NCBI RefSeq assembly: GCF_048544455.1
Contig: NC_133529.1
Span: forward strand, 48,669,901-48,733,900
Reading direction: 5' to 3'
Length of the DNA: 64,000 nucleotides
Origin: Silene latifolia
Taxonomy: Eukaryota > Streptophyta > Magnoliopsida > Caryophyllales > Caryophyllaceae
The position numbers and the translations under genes were made by a program. The notes under the pieces were generated by a model. It saw only the letters and a program-made list of their open reading frames with translations, was not told the origin of the DNA and did no database searches. Shown one piece after another: positions 1 through 11,049 of the stretch (position 1 is the first letter of the stretch; each line of letters opens with the position of its first letter).

Positions 1-687
1 TCTGTAGATGGTCTAGTGTGTCGGATATTGTGGTTGTGTTGTGTTTGGTTGTTTGCTATAATTATTGTATCGTGATAGTTGTGGTCGTTGTTGATGGTTC
101 TCGAGATGCGTTCTCGGCTGAGTGGGGTCACTTGCGGGAGTGGCTTTACGCCCTTCGTGGAACCCGCCACGGAAGGGGATGTGCACATTAATGGACAGGG
201 TTATCGCTCGATATGATGAGCGGGGATTTGGTGGGTATGGCTGCGGTCCCCCACTGGCGTGGTAGTCCAGTGGACGATCGATGTGAGTTGGTTGGATTAT
301 GGTGGTTGCGTTTGGGAGTGATAGTAGTGTTGTATTGTTAATTGTAGTTGCCGTTGTTTTGTCTTATCTCAGTACTGACCCTGTGTGGTTGTTTGTTTGT
401 TATGTGTCTGCCGTGATCCCTTATGGTGAGCGGTCGGTCTTAGCGGTGTTGATGTTGTTGATAGGCGAGGTCGGGCGGGGATGAGTCTTCACGAGATATG
501 ATGGTCATAGCGAGTAGTCTTTGAGTTGTACCTTTGTATTGTATTATGGTTTGAATCACTTGTAATATAACTTAATAGTTCTTTTATTGACGTTTGATAA
601 CTACTTTCCTCGGGCAACCGAGATGGTAACGCCCTTATATGCTAAGGAAGGCCTAGTTAAGGCTCCTCTGGATATGGGGGTGTTACA
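1..687. mobile_element. Terminal part of an LTR (probable Ty3/gypsy)
   Basis: The stretch runs to GGGTGTTACA at 678-687 and then changes abruptly into Athila gag sequence at 688, so 687 looks like the outer edge of an inserted LTR. LTRs of the TGTAA...TTACA type are common in plant Ty3/gypsy (Tekay/Del-like) elements. A matching start, TGTAATACCC, appears at 63919, but the two need not belong to the same element. No coding sequence is recognisable; the one small open frame here (299-484) resembles nothing. The left part lies outside the window, so orientation, target duplication and solo-LTR status cannot be decided. Confidence 0.5.
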
Positions 688-1728
688 CTTGTTCCTTCTC
701 CACAAGACAGCCAACAGCAGTGTGGCCATCATTACTCCCACATCTCTCACATGAAACGGTCTCTCCTCTAGTAAGAACATGGACCGTCTGAGGCTCCCCC
801 AAAGAAAGCATGTAACTCCAACTTGTCAAATCTAGCATTCATGGCTTCCGGTGAGCCACAACCTCGCTTATCTCTGCGTGAACTGTTCTTATGGTATCCC
901 TCGGGTTTCCATACTCAGCACTATGATTCGCCATCTCTTCAATAAGGGACCATCCCTTATCATCATCTATATTCTCCTGGAATCTCCCACTAGATGACGC
1001 ATCAAGTATGGCTCTGTGGTCATCATACAGCCCATTGTAGAACTGATTAGCTATAAACCATGGGTCAAAACCGTGGTGAGGAATAGACCTCACCAATTTC
1101 TTGAATCGGGACCACGCCTCATATAAAGTCTCATCGGGAGCCACATCAAATCGGTAATCTTGGCCCTTAGCAGATTGGTGCGCTGTGGAGGGAAATATCT
1201 TTTGTAAAAGGCAAGAGCAAGAGACTACCAATCTGTAACCCCAGCAGCTGTACGGTCCAAGTCAGTCAGCCACTCCCTGGCTGAGTCAGTCAAAGAGAAA
1301 GGAAATAGAACCTCCTTAATCTTGTCTTGAGTTACCCCCTTAGTGACGGGGATAGTAGAACAGTAATCTGTGAAGATCTCCATGTGCTTCCGCGGGTCTT
1401 CACCTGCCACACCTCTATAAAGGTTCCTCTCCACCAGATTGATGTAAGAAGGACGGATGTCAAATGTATTCCCATCCTCAGTCTGAAGATTGAAACCCTT
1501 TGGAATCGAGGTTTCTTTAGGCACTGAATGACTAGAAAGTTTAGGCATCTTTACTGGTGAAAACGGACTGTCTTCTTCGAAAAGAGAGTGGTGTAGCTCT
1601 GGCTCGAAAGTACTCAAGTCTTCCTTTCGTGATTTCCTCTGCAGACGGAGTCTATGCCTGAATAATCTCTCTGGTTCTGAATCAGCTGAAACTAACTCAA
1701 ACCTGTCTGACCTGGGCATAAACAACAC
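688..1728 (-). pseudogene. Athila-type Ty3/gypsy gag, interrupted
   Basis: On the minus strand a start codon at 1728 opens a reading frame of 167 residues with the Athila-like capsid signature LFPFSLTDSAREWL. It hits a TAG stop after TDW at about 1225-1227, continues in the same frame (motif FYKRYFPP), then shifts frame near 1150 and carries on as ETLYEAWSRFKKLVRSIPHHG with the downstream FYNGL motif to about 839. A cysteine/histidine cluster (CERCG...GHTAVGC, zinc-knuckle-like) is readable at about 690-760, where the gag is cut by the foreign LTR ending at 687. The frame begins just inside the primer binding site, as expected for gag. Expected product: capsid of a retrotransposon particle. 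Broken and not functional. Confidence 0.85.
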
Positions 1729-1815
1729 TGAAAGGAAATAAATAAGAACTGCCTCAAGGAATAAAAATTCCCTGAGACGGAAAATAAACGAACGAAAACA
1801 GATAGGGCAATTGTC

Positions 1816-1833
1816 TCCCCGGCAACGGCGCCA
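1816..1833 (-). other. Primer binding site (tRNA-Asp type) of Athila element
   Basis: The minus strand reads TGGCGCCGTTGCCGGGGA, the classical Athila primer binding site complementary to the 3' end of tRNA-Asp. It lies 5 bases inside the LTR edge at 1839, which fixes the element as minus-strand and the LTR to its right as the 5' LTR. Confidence 0.9.
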
Positions 1834-1838
1834 AAATT

Positions 1839-3320
1839 TGACACGTATGTCGTGTACCTGTCAAAAATAAACTAACTAAACTAACTATATAGCTAGCGAA
1901 GTCAGGTCGATCTTCTCAGGGAGGCAAGATAATTGTAGAAGTCCGTGTATTTGGTCACAAATGGGGGGGGGGGGGGTTGTTTGAATTTGGTTTTCTAAAC
2001 TAAAAGCTTAAAGGAAAGAGAAGCAGAGAAAAGAGCAGTAAAGGCAAGAAATTAGGATTAAACTATCAGATAGAGAGGGACATGTCAGGATTTCGGTTCA
2101 CTACGGTAGTCCAGTGACTCAGCTATAAATGATTCAGACGAATTATATGCGAGACGGATACGGAAAGGTCCTTTCGGTCCACTTTCTATCCTAAAATACC
2201 ACTAACTTAACTTTCATTCTTGTCAGGGTAGTCTACTGTTCATAGCAGGTCTATTTAGTCCAATCTTTCGATCTAGGAGTAATTTTAGCCAGATTAAAGA
2301 GATGACTCAGAAGCGTGCACTCAACTAAGTCGATAAATACAATTAAATTGCTATGGTGACAGGATCTCACAATTCATTCATCTAATTCATTTACTACATC
2401 GTCACATTCCTACCGCAGATCCCCTAATCCCAACATGAAAAGGGTTTAGCTACTCATATCGCTAATTAAACTAACAACAGATAAATTTCCAGCAATAAAC
2501 ATTATGAAATAACAAATAAAATGCATAAAAGTAAATTAGGGCAGAAGAATAAACGAAGTAAACAAGCGATTAAAGCAAACAAATGATTAATTATTATTAA
2601 GAGAAGAGAAAGGAATTACAATCGTGCGAATTCCGGCGTAAAGAACTCAAAATCCGAGTGAAATAAATCCGAGAACAAGGTTACAGTGAAAGGGAAAAAG
2701 CAACGTAGTAAAGTTTTCTGTGTAAACTGCTTAAGATAAAAGATAGATCGTCTTAATGACCTAGTAAAGCGTGCTTAAATAGAAAAGTAAATAAGTTTTG
2801 CGAAATAAATCAACACACGGGCTGATTAAAGCCCATAATAGTAGAAACCACTCGATCGAGTGGAATAAAACCACTCGATCGAGCAAAACCTCAGCATAAT
2901 CTACTCGATCGAGTAGATAGTTACTCGATCGAGTAACTCAACTTTCAGCAACTTCAGGATCGAGTAGAAAACTACTCGATCGACCAACAAAGGACGTAAA
3001 AACCACTCGATCGAGTGGTAAAACTGCTCGATCGAGTCCTTTGACTTCAAATCAGCTCATGTTCGTGCCCGACTGCCTCGTAATCCGTGCCATCACGCTT
3101 CCCAACGCAGTATCTCACTCTGGAAAATCCCGTCTCCTCTAAATGCATGCAAAAAGGGCGAAAAAGGGTACGATTCCACTACTTTCGCGTTCATTTCTAC
3201 AAAATGGACAAAACGAACCAAAGTAGCCAATTCAGGGCAAAATACTATAAAAGCAGTATAAAAATGCATAGAAATACGTGCTGAAATAGGCTAAAAAGAC
3301 TATATATTATGCACGTATCA
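1839..3320 (-). repeat. 5' LTR of the Athila-type element
   Basis: The LTR is 1,482 bp. On the plus strand it begins TGACACGTATG and ends GCACGTATCA, so the termini form the imperfect inverted repeat TGAyACGT. It directly borders the tRNA-Asp primer binding site on its inner side. The outer side abuts the Harbinger transposase frame at 3321, so the insertion removed or displaced the 5' part of that gene. It contains a 14-G run (1963-1976), an A/T-rich central part and a cluster of palindromes (2849-3038). The partner LTR and the other target-site copy lie outside the window; the flanking five bases at 3321-3325 are ATGCG. Confidence 0.88.
2849..3038. repeat. Cluster of ACTCGATCGAGT palindromes in the LTR
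   Basis: At least six palindromic copies and one half-copy of a 12-mer (ACTCGATCGAGT) occur within 190 bp, at about 2849, 2871, 2901, 2921, 2957 (half), 2972, 3003 and 3026. Several copies extend the palindrome outward with different but complementary flanks (CC...GG, CT...AG, TT...AA). Confidence 0.85.
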
Positions 3321-4312
3321 ATGCGCAAGCATGTATTCATGCGCATAGTTAATGCTCTATCCGCCAATGATCGCTTTTTCCAACAACGGCCCGATGGTAA
3401 TGGGAGACTTAGTTTCTCAACATTACAGAGATGCACAACGGCTTTAAGAGTTCTAGCATATGGTACGTCTACTTATTCAGTAGATGAATATTTGCGTATG
3501 AGTGATACATCCATAAGACACTCTCTTAAATCGTTCGTTAAAGGTGTGATATTCAACTTTGGGAACGAGTATATACGTAAACCAATCCTCAAGATTTAGG
3601 AAGGTTACTTCATGTGGGGGAGGTTCGTGGATTTCCCGGCATGTTGGGTAGCATTGACTGCATGCACTGAGAGTGGAAAAACTGTCCAACAGGATGGGCA
3701 GGATAATATTCCGGGAGAAGTTCAAAGCCAACAGTAATCTTAGAAGCTGTCGCATCGTACGATTTATGGATATGGCATGCCTTCTTCGGTACACCAGGTT
3801 CGCTTAATGATATTAATGTTCTTCAACGTTCTCCACTATTTATTGAAATTTTAGAAGAATACGCCCCAGCTGTTAATTACACGGTATATGGTAAGGAGTA
3901 TAACATGGGATATTATCTTGCTGATGGTATATATCCGGCTTGGGTAACATTTGTTAAAACAATTAATGCGCCTCAAATTCAAAAGCATAAGTTGTTTGCA
4001 GCTCAACAAGAGAGTTGTCGAAAAGATGTTGAGCGTGCTTTCGGCGTCTTACAAGCTCGATTTGCGTTTATCAAACGCCCTTGTCTTCTTTGGGATCGAA
4101 CTATGATGGGGAAGGTTCTTATGACTTGTATTATTATGCATAATATGATAGTGGAAGATGAACGAGAAACCTATCTTAACTATGAAAACATAATAGCGGA
4201 GTTCAAAGAAGATAATCCGACTTCAATTAGTGGTGAGATTCGTGATCGTGCCACTAATATTGCTCTGAAAAATGATCTCATTGAGCATATTTGGCAAAAC
4301 TTCCGTAACTAG
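3321..4312 (+). pseudogene. PIF/Harbinger transposase (HARBI1-like), 5'-truncated
   Basis: Conceptual product: a DDE nuclease of the PIF/Harbinger superfamily. The frame from 3309 to 3599 reads the region with LSANDRFFQQRPDGNGR and the VDEYLRMSDTSIR helix. A frameshift near 3598 leads into the part with GSIDCMH (first catalytic Asp), followed by in-frame stops at 3668-3670 (a Trp position) and 3704-3706. The C-terminal open frame from 3905 carries LADGIYP (second Asp) and KDVERAFGVLQARFA (catalytic Glu) and ends WQNFRN at 4312. The N-terminus is lost where the Athila LTR begins at 3320. No MYB-like partner ORF or terminal inverted repeats were found. Dead transposase; this is the oldest recognisable layer of the nest. 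Confidence 0.92.
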
Positions 4313-4339
4313 AATTACTTTGGAATGTATTTTATCATT

Positions 4340-4828
4340 ATGTAGTACTTTAGATGAGGTGAGACAAGCGATAAAGACAAAACGTGAATGTTGTAAGGTT
4401 TTGGGGAAATGCATGAGTGATGAGAACTTTGAAAAGTACAAGGAGGCTAGACGAGCCGCTAAAAAGGCAATACGGGATGCGAGGGCAAAAGTTAACCAAG
4501 AAGTGTATGCCAGGTTGGACACAAGAGAAGGAGAGAAGGATATCTATAAACTGGCTCGCATAAGAGACCGAAAGACGAGGGATATTGGGAGAGTTAGGTG
4601 TGTGAAAGATATGGACGACAAGGTTCTGGTTCATGATAACGAAATAAAGGCTAGATGGAGTTCTTACTTTGATACTTTATTCAATGGACATCAGGAACAA
4701 GGCTTTGGGGATGTAGAGGTAACACCAAGCATGGTTAATCGGGAATTTGTGCGTAGAATACAAAAGAGTGAAGTTAGAAAAGCGTTAAGGAAGATGGGGT
4801 CAAAGAAAGCAGAGGGACCGGATGGTAT
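4340..4828 (+). pseudogene. RTE-like LINE, upstream part (split by the Tat element)
   Basis: The open frame ending at 4871 contains, from about 4351, the linker region of a plant RTE-type LINE (EGEKDIYKLARIRDRKTRD; EIKARWSSYFDTLFNG) and stops at the RT motif KAEGPDGI at 4828. The same motif resumes as PIEVWRCFGEKG at 47223, so a single LINE frame was cut here by the 42-kb insertion. No endonuclease domain precedes it, so the copy is 5'-truncated, as is usual for LINEs. It begins just after the Harbinger stop. TATCATT occurs at 4333-4339 and again at 49109-49115 after the tail and is a candidate target duplication. Confidence 0.88.
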
Positions 4829-7580
4829 TGTAGATACCCAGTATCTGCACCTTCCAAAAACCACCCGATGATGATCGGACTATAACGTATTTTTGATATG
4901 CGTGCGTGGATTGGCTATACATGAGACGGTTTAATGCACTACTCGAATATGAAAAATGATTTCAAAAGTTTTCTAACTTCATTCGGACCCAAAACCGACT
5001 CAGAAACCCGCAACTCGAGTCAACCTGAGTCAACCCAAGTCAACCCAAATCTCGAATGTCAAAAAATAATGCCATGAATGTCTTTATCATGTCATTTCCA
5101 TTAAAATAACTCTATTTAGAGTTAAAACCGTCTTCGGACCCAAAACCGACCCAGAAACCCGCAACTCGAGTCAACCTGAGTCAACCCGAGTCAACACAAA
5201 TCTCGAATGTCAAAAATAATGCCATGAATGTCTTCATCATGTCATTCCCATTAAAATGACCCTAATTAGAGTCAAAACTGACACCGAGCCAAAAACCGAC
5301 TCGAAATTCAAATCCCGACTCACACGGGTCAAACCCGAGTCAAAGACACAAAATACCTACCCCAAATATCACCCAAGAGGAAGCTTACGCGGCTAAGAAA
5401 ACCTCAAAGACCACAAATGACAACCAACAAAACATTGGTTAGAACAAATGCAAAATCCAAATTTGCGAAAGGGACAGTACACCCCATTGAGTCACGGGGT
5501 GGCTCGCGCCTCAATGGGATGTCTCCTTAGCCTCCAAGCAAAATCAACCGACCTACCATCCCACATTTCTCTATAAATACCCACCATCACACACCATAAT
5601 CTTCACGCGAGCGTCCACCCCTTCACCTCTCCCTTAAACTTCTATACTCGACTTCCTAAGTCACAAAATCGACACGTGTTTACGACCTACCGATCGTAAA
5701 CACAAGCCTTACACATATTGTTTGGTACCGTCGCCGTGCATTCGACCGACCCATTCGACCAACTCAACATTAATCAACATGTTTTTCAACAACATATTTT
5801 CAACTCATTTTCAAAACCAAATCCTTTTTTAAGGCACTCTTTTTAAACTTCTTTGATCGCGAGTAGTCACAACGAGAAAACCGTCTCTAAAGTCGTCTAC
5901 CACGAAAACATCAAAATACTTAAGTTTAAGGGTGTAAATATCTCATTTATTTCATGTCTTTACTGTTTTCATAACTTTATAAACATGAACAATGTATAAC
6001 ACGATTCAAATATAGGTTAGACGAGCCAAAACCGAGGTTTGGCCTGAGACAGAAGCTCCTTGCTATGCAAGGGAGCTCGCGCCTCTTATGGGTCTCGGGT
6101 CAGACTCATCCGTGTTTGAGTTCGTCTTTCCTTCAACACTTTCTTTTATTTTTACTTCTTTCCTTTTACGGTTTTTACCATTTCAAACATTTTAATTCAT
6201 TTTTATGATAAACATATTTTGACCATTACAAAAATCATCCTTGGTTCTTTATACCATGACGGTTTATTCCGTGACTCGATAATATTATTAGTTAATTACA
6301 TTTTAATGGGTATTTTAACACCCTTTTCTTTTATTACCATTTTTCTCATTTATTTACATTTGCAAACATATTAGTCATAATTCATAATCATCCTTGGTTC
6401 TTTATATCATGTCGGTTTAATCCGAGTACGATGACAAACATGCCTAATTACAAATAATTGAACTTAACATAATTAGTTCAAATCAAACATTTTACTTTTT
6501 TATTTATAAACTATGCTTTTCAAACATGCAAATCCGACAACGAATATTACTAACACAATAGTAATTATTTCGAGTCATGCAAACAACATTTGCAAATTAT
6601 TTAATCACAAATACGGTTTTAAATAACCTTTTCAAGAACCAGGAGACGCCCCCTTGGGTCGGCTCATGGCTCGCGCCCCAAGTGGCCGCCTGTTTTCATA
6701 TTTCAAAACCTGGGCAGAGCCCCTTCCATCGCCAATAGGCTCGTGCCCCAACGGGGCTGCCTGGCACTGTTCTGTCTCGTTTTTAGCACTTGTCTAGGAC
6801 GATCCCGACTACGGTTAACCCGTATACATGACGGATCATATTGACAAGTTTACGTGTTTTTACACTTTGTCATTTGACACCCTTTTTCAATAAATGGATC
6901 GTGTTAAGCATCATAACCCGAATTTGGTAAATGGATGTTTAATATCCGTTTTCACATGCAAATCAATCTAAATCCAACTTGACATTTTATGCTTGATATT
7001 TGGATTAACAAACCGACTTAGAAAGCTCACATGTTAGGTTAAACTTTTGGATGTGCATTCATGCATTTACACCGTTTATCAACTCTTGCACTTAAACAAC
7101 CACGATCCATCAGTAGAGGCCGCTAACGCGGGCGGGATTGGGTGTCCGATTAAAGGGCTTCCCAATACGTACCCTCACCCCTTACTCAGAACCTTTGGAT
7201 AGTGGATGGCCTTATCCAGGGCGTACGAGAGTCGTTTTAGGCATAGAATGCTAAAAGGGGGATAAGTCCTTATCTTTAGTACCTATGTCATACACTGCTT
7301 TGTGCTTCGTTTGACCGAGGTATAAAGTGGATTCGAACGGGTTCCAAGCATCCCACAAATGCTTGGTGGCGACTCCGAACATCTCTAATCGTTTCGAGAC
7401 CTTTACCGAGACGAAACCGACCGATCTAAAGCGATCCGGTCGAAAGCATTTCAACGCCACCGAGCGTGGCTTTCAAAAGACCTCTGCATGTCCACAGTTT
7501 CGCCTGGCGTGCAGGTGGCCCGTGACCTCGGATCGGCATGCGGCCCAAATCCGCGAACCGAGACGTGGCCCATGTCCACA
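4829..7580 (+). repeat. 5' LTR of outer Tat-like element
   Basis: 2,752 bp, TG...CA. It aligns by eye almost throughout with 44439-47217. One visible difference is about 40 bp near 4984, present in the right copy (about 44601-44640) and missing here between short TTCAT repeats. Four GC-rich blocks centred on GGCTCGCGCC-like words (near 5505, 6068, 6660 and 6730) punctuate otherwise A/T-rich sequence. The last 450 bp resemble the U5 side of the inner element's LTR. Confidence 0.9.
5572..5579 (+). promoter_or_regulatory. TATA box of outer 5' LTR
   Basis: TATAAATA sits in CTCTATAAATACCCACC, about 740 bp into the LTR and followed by C-rich sequence typical of a plant transcript leader. The same box is in the right LTR at 45209-45216. 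Assignment is by motif and position only. Confidence 0.55.
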
Positions 7581-7583
7581 TTT

Positions 7584-7601
7584 TGGCGACTCCACTGGGG
7601 A
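7584..7601 (+). other. Primer binding site of outer element
   Basis: TGGCGACTCCACTGGGGA follows the LTR end (7580) after three T's. Ogre/Tat elements are known for tRNA-Arg-type sites of this form. The inner element has the related TGGCGACTCATTGGGA at the equivalent place. Confidence 0.8.
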
Positions 7602-10377
7602 AAACTAGGACACTTGTGTCTTTGTGATCCTTAGAGGTGAAACTCGAACGAGGTCGTGGTTAAAGTGCATTAATTGAGATTACGGTCATAAGTCGGGTTC
7701 CTTGTCCGGGCCCACAACCTAACCCTTTTCGACCAGTTGGCTCGTCTCGTCGGCATGAGTTTTCTCATCCCCGCGATTCGAATCCCGATTGAGTCAAGCA
7801 TACCATTGACGTTACACATTTCTGTTTCGTCAAAGAGCTTTCATCACTTTCGAGCATGAGGCTAGGGCACCCTCCTTACACATTTTGTTTGGATTGGTAT
7901 CCCTCTCGCAAATCGGGGTTTGATTGCTTGGTGTGTAACCTACCCTATTAAGCCAAAACCCGTGTCACCATTATGCATAATATAATGAAACTGTGAGTGC
8001 TTATGTGCTAATTGATCATAAGTCCTTCCGTGTCATTTTCAAACTTTCAAAAACACTTTTTTGCGCCGTTATAATGGCCGTTTCAAACCTCGGTCTTTCG
8101 CCAACCATTGCGCGCCTTTCTAGGCCGTCGTAATGACGATTTTCAAACTCGGTTTTTCACAACCGTTTCAAACCTCGGTCTTTCGTCGACCGTTGCACAC
8201 CTTTTCATGCCGTCGTAATGACGATTTCAAACTTTGGTTCTTCACAAACCATTTCAAAATACCCTTTTGCGCCGTTATAATGGCCATTTCAAACCTCGGT
8301 CTTTCGCCGACCGTTGCTTTTCAACATGCCTTTCTAGGCCGTCATAACGACGATTTTCAAACCCGGTTTTTATAACCATTTCAAATCGCCTTTTTAGGCC
8401 GTCGTAATGATGACTTTCAAGACCGGTTTTCTACAACCGTTTCAAAAACACATTTCGCGCCGTTATTATGGCCATTTCAAAACCCGGTTTTTATAACCAT
8501 TTCAAATACACCTTTTTATGTCGTTGTAATGACGATTTCAAAACCTGGTTTTTATAACCATTTCAAATACACCTTTTTACGTCGTCATAATGGCCGTTTC
8601 AAACATCGGTCGATCGCCGACCGTTGCATTCTCAAAGCGCCCTTTTACGCCGTCGTAATGACAAAATCTACCCTCGAATTTCCAAAATTCGAAATCAGTT
8701 TTCAAACCGTCATAATGACGATTTCAACCCGTGCAACTTTCCAAATTTCAAATCTCGTTTTCGAAATCAATTCTGGCTTTTCTAAGCCGTCATAATGACG
8801 ATTTCAATTCTCAAACTTTTCGATTTGCATACCTTCTTTCAAGGTTAAAACGATTTTCTAACCCGTCGTAATGACGAATTCAATCCTCACGATTTCCAAA
8901 ATCAAATCATTTGAAAACGAATTTAACCATTTTCAAATTCCATTCAAAATTAAGTCATTTGAAAGCCAGTTTAACCGCTTTCAAATTCCAATCAAAAATC
9001 AAATCATTTGAAAGCCAATTTAACCGTTTTCAAATTCCAATTCAAAAGCAAATATTTGAAAGCCAATTTAACCGCTTTCAAATTCCAATCAAAAATCAAA
9101 TCATTTGAAAGCCAATTTAACCGCTTTCAAATTCCAATCAAAAATCAAATCATTTGAAAGCCAATTCAACCGTTTTCAAATTTCAAATCCAATTTCAAAT
9201 CATTGAAAACAAATTTAACCGTTTTTAAATTTCAAATTCAAAACCAAATCTTTGAAAACAAATCTGACCGTTTTCAAATTTCAAATTCAACTTCAAACCC
9301 TTTGAAAGCAAATTTAACAGTTTTCAAATTTCAATTCAAAATCAAGTCTTTGAAAACAAATTTAACCGTTTTCAGATTTCAAATCAAAACTCAATCTTTG
9401 AAAACAAATTTAACCGTTTTCAAATTTCAATCAAAAATCAAATATTTGAAAACTAATTTAACCGTTTTCAAATTTCAATTTAAAATCAAATTTCAAATTT
9501 CAATTTAAAATCGTTTGAGAACAAATTTAACCGGTTTCAAATTTCAAATTCAAAATCAAATCATTGAAAACAAATTTAACCGTTTTCAGATTTCAAATCC
9601 AATTTCAAACCATTTGAAAACAAATTTAACCGTTTTCAAATCTTCAACCCAATTTTAAAATCCTTTGAAAACAAACTTAACCGTTTTCATGGCCATTGTG
9701 ATGACGATTCCAAATTTTTCAATTCTCGATTTTCAAATCCGTGATTCGGAATTTCAAAAATCGTCTTCAGAAACAACACTTTGTTTTCAGAGCCGCCGCA
9801 ATCTCAACTCAAACTGTCTTTTGAAAACAAACCTAAGACAACCCTTTCAACTGGCCGATCTTTTAAAGATCCCTACTCTTTGGAAGCCGTCGATAAAACG
9901 ACAAATGAATCTTTTTGAAAATTTCTATTTTCGAAAATTTCAGTCCACCTTTCCGATTCAGCCTCGAGTCGATTGGAGTCCAGTCGATTTCAAGTCCAGT
10001 CGTCTAGATAACGTTGAGTCTCTGCTGAAGTTATTACCTACCTTCTGGTCTAGGTCGTGTCGCCAAATTGTTGAGACATCTCCAATGGCGTTAGCAGAGT
10101 CAAAACCTGTCGGGTATTAAACCCATTTTTCCCCTACATTACGGGTCAAAGGTCAAGTTTGTGTACATGTCTTGTCCAACGGCGTCACGCCAGCAAGAAA
10201 CCTTCAAATCTCATCAGAAGTCGTCTGTCTAGGCATCACTATGCCAAAGTCGACACCCGAGTCTAAATTCAAGTCATGCACCAAGAGTTCAAACACAAGA
10301 GGTCATTCACGATCTTTAATGAACTCATAACCTAGTCACACCGTCGCGTCTTCACGACATAACTGACTTTTATACAT
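7602..10377 (+). repeat. Outer element leader with two tandem-repeat arrays
   Basis: No gene is visible in this 2.8-kb leader. From about 8040 to 8890 there are degenerate repeats alternating GCCGTTATAATGGCC and GCCGTCGTAATGACG words with TTTCAAACC(T/C)CGGT. From about 8905 to 9690 there is a second array with a unit near 49 bp (TTTGAAAACAAATTTAACCG then TTTCAAATT...), roughly 16 copies. Short open frames across the second array only read the repeat (recurring LTVFKFQ) and are not genes. The remaining sequence up to 10377 looks unique. Confidence 0.8.
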
Positions 10378-11049
10378 ATGTGTCGCACTTGCCTTTGTTT
10401 GTGCAATACCTTGCCAAGACAAGTTATAACGCCTATCGTTATGTCAAATAGGAATCCCTTGGGTGCCATCAATCGCCAACCAGAAACTCAAGAAGCTGAT
10501 CAACCTTCATCCGCCATGACTTCTACTGAAACCAACAACATGGTCCTTCGACTCCCAGCTACCGTGGAAAACTTGAGCACTCGTCTCTCCCATGTTGAGG
10601 ACAAAATGATAACCGGGAATTTTCCCTCTTCTGATATTGAGCAAAGGGTTAAGCTCCTTGAAAGCCGACTACTTGCCAACAACAAAAACAACCCTCCAGA
10701 AAACCTTATTGGACACAGTCAGGAACTTTCCTTGGATTGCTCTCATCCCATCCCTCCCGACGATGAGAAAATTCGTGCAATTAATGAAGATGGACTACAA
10801 AGCGATATACCCATGATCTCCGTCTCCATCAACAACATATTCTCAAAGCTGCAAGTGGCTATCAATGATTTGAACACTCAGGTAGCTAATTTAAGGAAAA
10901 GGAATGGTAATGCCGAAAACGAACCTGACTACCAAGGAGAAGACCAACACCCAATTCCCCAACAAACAAATGCTGAAAATGAGGAACCGTCTGATGGATC
11001 CCATACCCAAGAACCCACCAAAAAAGAACATGAAATTGCCTCACCAAAA
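10378..11049 (+). pseudogene. Gag-like ORF of outer element, first part
   Basis: Starts ATG at 10378 (MCRTCLC...; a second in-frame ATG at 10441, MSNRNPLGAINRQ, is an equally good start). It stays open to the copia insertion at 11050, which creates an artificial stop. Removing the copia element and one CAAAA copy joins it in frame to 19749. The stretch SLDCSHPIPPDDEKIRAINEDG matches the inner element's gag segment TLDCSHLISPTENEIHAIEKE, which there lies downstream of the zinc-knuckle-like module. In this ORF the order is reversed, so the protein is a rearranged gag derivative. Predicted coiled coil near LPATVENLSTRLSHVEDK. Expected role: particle protein; not functional now because it is interrupted. 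Confidence 0.75.

Noticed and set aside
299..484. 61-codon hydrophobic frame in the left LTR
   Set aside because: Located in an LTR, low-complexity V/L composition, no supporting signal.
3477..3794. Minus-strand frame at 3477-3794
   Set aside because: Antisense of the Harbinger pseudogene.
7251..7608. Small frames at 7251-7608 and 46888-47230
   Set aside because: U5 region of the outer LTRs, present in both copies, with no domain.
8911..9508. Open frames and CRISPR-like look of the 49-bp array
   Set aside because: Units are degenerate, contiguous and without unique spacers, in plant DNA; frames only read the repeat.
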